Below, one piece after another: positions 47,220 to 51,477 of a stretch of DNA of 51,477 nt. The translations under genes and the position numbers were made by a program. The DNA is from Aquificaceae bacterium (lineage in GTDB: Bacteria; Aquificota; Aquificia; Aquificales; Aquificaceae): positions 1 to 51,477 of the forward strand of contig JBBFKQ010000010.1 in NCBI GenBank assembly GCA_037481935.1, given 5' to 3'. How positions within the stretch are numbered: the stretch's first letter is position 1; every line of letters starts with the position of its first letter. The notes below the pieces were generated by a model, which ran no database searches, was not told the DNA's origin, and worked only from the letters and a program-made list of their open reading frames with translations.

Positions 47220-48487
47220 TGAAGGTAGGTGTTATAAGCCTTGGCTGTGCCAAGAATCTTGTGGATACGGAGGTGCTCCTCGGAAAGTTGAAGGGCGGTG
47301 GTGCAAGATTGGTAAGCGACCCTAGAAATGCGGATGTTATAGTGATAAACACCTGCGGTTTTATAGAGCCTGCAAAGGCGGAAGCCATAGAAACAATCCT
47401 GGAGTTTTCTGAAAAGAAGAAGGTTATAGTAATGGGCTGTCTGGTGCAGAGATACAGAGAAGAGCTGCAGAAGGAGATTCCAGAGGTGATGGCATACTTT
47501 GGAACAGAAAGCTGGAATGAAGTGCTGAAGTTCCTCGGTCTTGAGTCTGCAGAGAGGTCAGAAAGGGTTCTTACCACGCCCAGTTCCTATGCCTATCTGA
47601 AGATTGCTGAAGGATGCAACAGGCTCTGCTCCTTCTGTGCCATTCCTCTCATAAGGGGGAAACATCGCTCAAAGCCCATGGAAGAAGTCCTCCGGGAAGC
47701 CAGATATCTGGCAGAAAGGGAAGTAAAGGAGCTGTGCGTAGTCTCTCAGGACACCACTTACTACGGAAGGGACATCTACGGAAAGGGTGCACTGGTAAAA
47801 CTTCTGCAGGAGCTTGAAAAGATAGAGGGCATAAGGTGGATAAGGCTCCTGTATCTGTATCCCACAGAGGTAGAGGAAGAGCTCATCTCCCTTATGGCTG
47901 ATTCTGAAAAGCTACTTCCTTACTTTGACATGCCCCTCCAGCACATAAGCTCCGAGGTGCTCAGAAGCATGAGAAGGGGCTATGACGAGTCCTTTGTAAG
48001 GGGGCTTGTAGAGAAGATAAGGAAAAAGCTTCCTCAGGCGGTGCTGAGAACCACCTTCATAGTGGGCTATCCCACAGAGACCGAGGAGGACTTCAGGAGG
48101 CTTTTAGAGTTTGTCTCCGAGGGGCACTTCCACTGGTTAGGTGTCTTTACCTACTCTCAGGAGGAGGGCACGCATGCTTTTCCTCTGGGAGACCCCTGGT
48201 CGGCGGAGGAAAAAGAAAGAAGAAAGACAGAGCTTCTCAGCCTTCAGGAGAGCATAACTCGTAAGAAAAACGAAGAGTTTGTGGGCAGGGAACTTGAGCT
48301 AATTATTGATGGTTTTGATGATGAGTTTGGCTATATTCCTGTTGGCAGGATATACGCTCAGGCACCAGAAGTGGACGGAATAACTTACTTAGAGACAGAA
48401 GGAGAGCTAAAGACCGGAGATATGATAAGGGTAAAAATCACTCAGGTGGGAGGGTATGACCTTGGGGCTGTGGAGTGCAAAGATTGA
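47219..48487 (+). CDS. rimO: Ribosomal protein S12 methylthiotransferase
   Basis: Radical-SAM enzyme that adds a methylthio group to Asp of ribosomal protein S12. The 422-residue protein has the N-terminal cluster-binding UPF0004 domain (VISLGCAKNLVDTE, NTCGFI, MGCLVQR), the radical-SAM motif CNRLCSFCAIPLIRG (C-x3-C-x2-C, about 137-151), the core VGYPTETEEDF and a C-terminal TRAM domain. LGCAKNLVD distinguishes RimO from MiaB. The start ATG overlaps the upstream stop by one base; a GTG a codon earlier is the alternative. Overlaps the next gene by 32 bases. Confidence 0.96.
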   Translation: MKVGVISLGCAKNLVDTEVLLGKLKGGGARLVSDPRNADVIVINTCGFIEPAKAEAIETILEFSEKKKVIVMGCLVQRYREELQKEIPEVMAYFGTESWNEVLKFLGLESAERSERVLTTPSSYAYLKIAEGCNRLCSFCAIPLIRGKHRSKPMEEVLREARYLAEREVKELCVVSQDTTYYGRDIYGKGALVKLLQELEKIEGIRWIRLLYLYPTEVEEELISLMADSEKLLPYFDMPLQHISSEVLRSMRRGYDESFVRGLVEKIRKKLPQAVLRTTFIVGYPTETEEDFRRLLEFVSEGHFHWLGVFTYSQEEGTHAFPLGDPWSAEEKERRKTELLSLQESITRKKNEEFVGRELELIIDGFDDEFGYIPVGRIYAQAPEVDGITYLETEGELKTGDMIRVKITQVGGYDLGAVECKD

Positions 48488-49586
48488 ATACGTCCTGCCT
48501 TCTCTCCTCCTGACTCTGCTGTTTCTCCTTTGGTATTTTGGCTATGGCAGGCACAGGCGTGAGCTCTTTGACTTTTACAACTCCATAGGGGCAAAACACA
48601 CGGGCTACAGGTGGCTTATCTTTCCCGTTGCAGAGCTTGAAGCTGATGGCAAGAAATTTAGGCTTTTCACAGAGGGAGGACGGGGGCTTTATGCCTTCAA
48701 AGTAAGCCTTGAAGTTCAGGCACTGGGCTACCTGAGGCTCTGGCGTGGGGGTCTCCTGGACAGAATCCTTTTCAGAAGGCGGTATATGGAAGGAATCTTC
48801 GTGGAGTATGAGGACAGCCAGTGGGCTGAGAAGCTACTTGGCAGGGAGGATTTTAAGGATATGGTCAAAAAGCTCTTTGACCTGCCCGGTCTGAGCTCTG
48901 TTGAGATAAAGGGCAAGAAACTCATCCTCTGCTGGCATCTGGGCGGTATGGACAGGTTCAGAAAGGTGGTGAGCAAGGAGGCAGTTTTAGAAGCCTTTAA
49001 AATAATGGCAGACCTTGGAAAAACCATAGACGCCGTGCCCTCTGCAGAGGTCTACAGAGAAACTCTCAGGGGCTGGCTCACTCTGAAGCTACCGATCTTT
49101 GCCACCATACTCTTGAGCATTGCGGGCTTTTTTCTTGGCTTTTACAGGTATGACCATGTCTGCGACCATGAAATTCTGCTGGCTGGCTTTAAAATACTGA
49201 TGCCCATTGTCATTCTCTACACAGCCTCTGTTCTTTTCCTGACTGGAGGTCCCACGCTCGGGCAGAGGGTGATTCTTAAGACTTTCTTTATCTGTCTGGT
49301 ATGCATACCCATGATAAGCCTCTTCTTTCTCACTTGGGTGAACGGATACTTTGACAGGTCTGAGCCAGAGTTCAAAAGAGATACAATAGCAAGAAAATAC
49401 CACCTTATCAGAGGTGGGCACAGAGTGGTGCTCGCAGAGCTTCATAAAAGTAAGTGGTGTGACAGCTTTAAGGTCTCTGAGGGTTTCTACATGAGGGCAC
49501 AGGTGGGAGACAGAGTGGAGTATGCAGTCAAGAGAGGTTTTCTTGGCGTGAGCTGGCTATACAGAAAACTGAGTTTAACAGAGTGA
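48456..49586 (+). CDS. Membrane protein of unknown function
   Basis: A 376-residue protein: one N-terminal membrane segment (about 12-30), a soluble domain of about 180 residues (AKHTGYRWLIFPVAELEADGKKFRLF, WRGGLLDRILFRRRYMEGIF), then three membrane segments (about 213-235, 245-270 and 275-300), and a C-terminal soluble domain ending GVSWLYRKLSLTE with SH3-like strands. No family recognised. It starts inside rimO (32-base overlap), so it is probably translated by coupling. The 56 bases after it contain the nuoI promoter. Confidence 0.7.
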   Translation: MTLGLWSAKIEYVLPSLLLTLLFLLWYFGYGRHRRELFDFYNSIGAKHTGYRWLIFPVAELEADGKKFRLFTEGGRGLYAFKVSLEVQALGYLRLWRGGLLDRILFRRRYMEGIFVEYEDSQWAEKLLGREDFKDMVKKLFDLPGLSSVEIKGKKLILCWHLGGMDRFRKVVSKEAVLEAFKIMADLGKTIDAVPSAEVYRETLRGWLTLKLPIFATILLSIAGFFLGFYRYDHVCDHEILLAGFKILMPIVILYTASVLFLTGGPTLGQRVILKTFFICLVCIPMISLFFLTWVNGYFDRSEPEFKRDTIARKYHLIRGGHRVVLAELHKSKWCDSFKVSEGFYMRAQVGDRVEYAVKRGFLGVSWLYRKLSLTE

Positions 49587-49602
49587 AATATGTCATAAAC
49601 TT

Positions 49603-49631
49603 TTGCATAACTGCCTGGCTTGCCTTAAAAT
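49603..49631 (+). promoter_or_regulatory. Promoter for nuoI
   Basis: TTGCAT (49603-49608), exactly 17 bases, then TAAAAT (49626-49631). The nuoI ATG is only 11 bases further and has no ribosome-binding sequence, so the transcript would begin at or within a few bases of the start codon. Confidence 0.55.
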
Positions 49632-49642
49632 AATAGCCCACT

Positions 49643-50248
49643 ATGGGCATAAAGAAAGTAGACAGGAAGGCTTTTCTTAACCTGTTGGAAACAGTTTTGT
49701 TCGTGGACTTTATAAAGGGTCTTTCCGTGACCCTGACAAACCTCTTCAGGAAACCCATAACCACCAACTATCCTCTGGAAAAGCTCACCCCCCCAAAGCG
49801 ATACAGAGGAGCTCACGGACACTTTGTCTGGGACGGCACTGAGCCGGACTCTCTAAAAGCCATAGAAAAGTTCATGAGCTACGAGAAGGGCAAGAGCAGG
49901 TGCGTTGCCTGTTATATGTGTCAGACCGCCTGTCCCATGCCCACTCTTTTCAGGATAGAGGCGGTGCAGATGCCCGATGGCTCAAAGAGGGTGGTGCGTT
50001 TTGACATGAACCTGCTCAACTGCCTTTTCTGCGGGCTATGCGTGGATGCCTGTCCGGTTGGCTGTCTTACCATGACGGACCTCCATGAGCTTGCGGGGTA
50101 TACGAGGCGAGAGGGCGTTCTCAGGATGGGTGAACTTGAAGAAAACGCCATAGACTGGAAAAAAAGAAGGGGCTCTGAGCCAGACCGCATATGGATAGAT
50201 GACCAGCACAGGGAAAAGCTCTGGGGGAAGATTCAATGGAGTGGCTGA
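49643..50248 (+). CDS. nuoI: NADH-quinone oxidoreductase subunit I
   Basis: Complex I subunit with two [4Fe-4S] clusters (N6a/N6b) linking the NADH/ferredoxin side to quinone. The 201-residue protein has CVACYMCQTACPMP (about 92-105) and CLFCGLCVDACPVGCLTM (about 131-148), plus the usual YRGAHGHF before them. N-terminal residues 13-35 are amphipathic, as in NuoI. It is the first gene of nuoIJKL here; the preceding subunits (nuoA-H) are not upstream. Start overlaps nothing; no ribosome-binding sequence. nuoJ begins 12 bases inside its end. Confidence 0.93.
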   Translation: MGIKKVDRKAFLNLLETVLFVDFIKGLSVTLTNLFRKPITTNYPLEKLTPPKRYRGAHGHFVWDGTEPDSLKAIEKFMSYEKGKSRCVACYMCQTACPMPTLFRIEAVQMPDGSKRVVRFDMNLLNCLFCGLCVDACPVGCLTMTDLHELAGYTRREGVLRMGELEENAIDWKKRRGSEPDRIWIDDQHREKLWGKIQWSG

Positions 50249-50724
50249 TTTTTGCCTTCCTTTCTGTCTGGGCAGTGCTCTCAAGTATGGGGGTGCTTTT
50301 TCTGAAAAACCCAGTTCATGCCATACTTTCCTTTATAAGTCTTATTCTTGCAGTGGCTGGTATGTTCCTGCATATGAGGGCTGAGCTTCTGGCAGGCCTG
50401 CAGTTAATCATATATGCGGTTGCCATAGTGGTCTTTTATGTGCTGGTGATAACCACCATACCCTGGGAAAAGGTAAAGAGGTTTGAGGGCTTTTACAAAA
50501 GGGAGTTCTTTTTTGGCTTTCCCCTTCTCCTTGCCAGCTTTGCCCTCTTTGCTTACGCCATACTGAAGGGAAACTTTGCCAGAGTTGGAACTGCTGGAGC
50601 TGACAATGTAAAAGAGGTGGGTAAAAGCCTATTTTCCACTTACCTCTTTCCTCTTGAAGTGGCTTCTGTTATACTATTGACCGCCATGATAGGAGCCATA
50701 CTTCTCGGGAGGAAAGAGGAGTGA
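50236..50724 (+). CDS. nuoJ: NADH-quinone oxidoreductase subunit J
   Basis: Membrane subunit of Complex I, 162 residues with five hydrophobic segments. Landmarks: AVLSSMGVLFLKNPVHAILSFISLILAVAGMFLHMRAELLAGLQLIIYAVAIVVFYVLVI in outline, matching the NuoJ family (KNPVHA, EFLAxLQLIIYxGAI). It lines the proton pathway with NuoK. Overlaps nuoI by 13 bases and nuoK by 4, typical of a co-translated block. Confidence 0.93.
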   Translation: MEWLIFAFLSVWAVLSSMGVLFLKNPVHAILSFISLILAVAGMFLHMRAELLAGLQLIIYAVAIVVFYVLVITTIPWEKVKRFEGFYKREFFFGFPLLLASFALFAYAILKGNFARVGTAGADNVKEVGKSLFSTYLFPLEVASVILLTAMIGAILLGRKEE

Positions 50725-51023
50725 CCATAGAAAAAGCTTATATGCTCATAAGCATATTTTTGTTCCTTTCTGGTCTTCTCGGTGTTATCATAAGGAAGAA
50801 CCTTATAACACTGCTTATAAGCACAGAGCTCATGCTGAACGGAGTGAATCTAGCCCTTGTGAGCGTGGACAGGATTGTGGGTGGTATAGAGGGGCAGGTA
50901 TTTGCCCTCTTTATACTTGCCGTGGCTGCCTCTGAGGTGGCAGTGGGGCTTGGCCTCATAATTGCCCTCTTCAGACTTAGGGGCTACGAGGGTTCTTCTG
51001 AGATAACACACCTGAGGGACTAA
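50721..51023 (+). CDS. nuoK: NADH-quinone oxidoreductase subunit K
   Basis: Proton-channel subunit of 100 residues with three membrane segments. Conserved Glu in STELMLNGVNLALV (about 36) and in AASEVAVGLGLIIALFR (about 71) are the key acidic residues of NuoK. The start codon is GTG at 50721, overlapping the nuoJ stop, with GGAGG and GAGGA upstream. Length is normal. Followed after 1 base by nuoL. Confidence 0.95.
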   Translation: MTIEKAYMLISIFLFLSGLLGVIIRKNLITLLISTELMLNGVNLALVSVDRIVGGIEGQVFALFILAVAASEVAVGLGLIIALFRLRGYEGSSEITHLRD

Positions 51024-51024
51024 A

Positions 51025-51477
51025 ATGGAAGGTCTGGTGGTTCTTTTTTCACCCCTGATAGCCTTTGTGGTCATTGCCCTCCTTGGCTCAAGAATGGGTG
51101 ATATGGCTTCTGCTGTGCTCTGTATCCTGGGAGGTGCCTTCTCCTTTGTCTTCTCCCTCTGGGCTACTTTCAAAGCCCTAAATGAGCCCTTCTCTGTTAA
51201 GCTCTACAACTTTCTGCCTATGGGTGATTATACTCTCTCCTTTGGTCTTCTCTTTGACCCCCTTTCTTCTATTACCGCCTCTGTGGTCACCTTCGTGGCT
51301 ACTCTTATCTTCATCTACTCCGTAGGCTATATGCACAACCTTTTTGGTCAGTGGACTTTTAAGTTCTACGCTTATCTGTCTATGTTTCTGTTTGCCATGC
51401 TCCTTATCGTGCTCTCTGATAATTTGCTGGGTATCTTCTTTGGCTGGGAGGGTGTGGGTCTTGCTTCTTATCTTCTT
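51025..51477 (+). CDS. nuoL: NADH-quinone oxidoreductase subunit L, 5' part
   Basis: First 151 codons of the antiporter-like Complex I subunit NuoL; the gene continues past the window. The visible part has four hydrophobic segments, the LLFDPLSSITASVV block, IYSVGYM, and DNLLGIFFGWEGVGLASYLL with the conserved Glu of the proton channel. Codon choice changes sharply at this gene: Ile is ATC/ATT with one ATA out of eight, whereas nuoK uses ATA in ten of thirteen, and Ser becomes TCT/TCC. This may reflect selection for expression or a different origin. Confidence 0.95.
   Translation, partial: MEGLVVLFSPLIAFVVIALLGSRMGDMASAVLCILGGAFSFVFSLWATFKALNEPFSVKLYNFLPMGDYTLSFGLLFDPLSSITASVVTFVATLIFIYSVGYMHNLFGQWTFKFYAYLSMFLFAMLLIVLSDNLLGIFFGWEGVGLASYLL

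Overview
The window reads as chromosome of a thermophilic, autotrophic member of the Aquificaceae (Hydrogenobacter/Thermocrinis type). This is judged from sequence only. Arg is encoded almost entirely by AGA/AGG and Ile mostly by ATA, genes are packed with overlaps, and unrelated housekeeping genes are scattered with frequent strand switches. The gene content is that of an aerobic sulfur/hydrogen chemolithotroph: molybdenum sulfite dehydrogenase, c-type cytochromes, Complex I, Fe-SOD, DsrE and dihydrolipoamide dehydrogenase. About 57 protein genes and one tRNA-Arg are supported. No rRNA, transposase or prophage is visible, and no stretch over 300 bases lacks a gene; the longest gap is about 190 bases (38277-38467).

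Layout. 1-9.1 kb: glyS, a YfgM-like protein, secF, a GT39/ArnT-like glycosyltransferase, an OmpA lipo/porin-like protein, dtd, an unusual phospholipase D-HerA fusion ATPase and coaE. 9.1-17.9 kb: a cytochrome c, moeA with a HEPN/MNT toxin-antitoxin pair behind it, then on the minus strand soeA-uma2-CZB-soeB-soeC (sulfite:quinone oxidoreductase) with two palindromic operators upstream, and a nucleotide-sugar epimerase. 17.9-24.7 kb: a DinG-type helicase, DsrE-like protein, NfuA-like scaffold, rimM, lpdA, a YHS-like membrane protein, Fe-SOD, a PCuAC copper chaperone and tRNA-Arg. 24.7-31 kb: an ornithine decarboxylase-type enzyme, a PilT paralog without a Walker A lysine, Mrp, a cysteine desulfurase paralog without its PLP lysine, queH with an extra C-terminal domain, and mazG. 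31-35 kb: an operon of a membrane coiled-coil protein, a bacterial eRF1-like (baeRF) protein, a NYN nuclease and ribF. 35-38.5 kb: a sigma-54 activator with a cysteine-rich PAS domain, an SCP2-like protein, a cytochrome c and two DUF2173 paralogs read from a very good sigma-54 promoter with tandem palindromic upstream sites. 38.5-42.7 kb: def, spoVG-like, a Cas6-like fragment fused to a two-repeat CRISPR remnant, a TRIC-family membrane protein, a dif-like site, three iterons, a HTH coiled-coil protein, a Xer recombinase and trmD. 42.6-51.5 kb: phosphoketolase and acetate kinase (long overlap), a metallo-beta-lactamase-fold protein, rimO, an unknown membrane protein and nuoIJKL (nuoL cut by the window edge).

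How the parts connect. MoeA supplies molybdenum cofactor that SoeA needs. SoeABC sends sulfite electrons to quinone, and cytochromes plus Complex I belong to the same respiratory chain. The baeRF-NYN pair suggests a translation or RNA surveillance unit. Xer, its HTH partner and the adjacent dif-like site look like a self-contained chromosome-dimer resolution module. Several divergent gene pairs are separated by only 15-17 bases carrying overlapping -10 hexamers on both strands, which implies bidirectional promoters and leaderless mRNAs.
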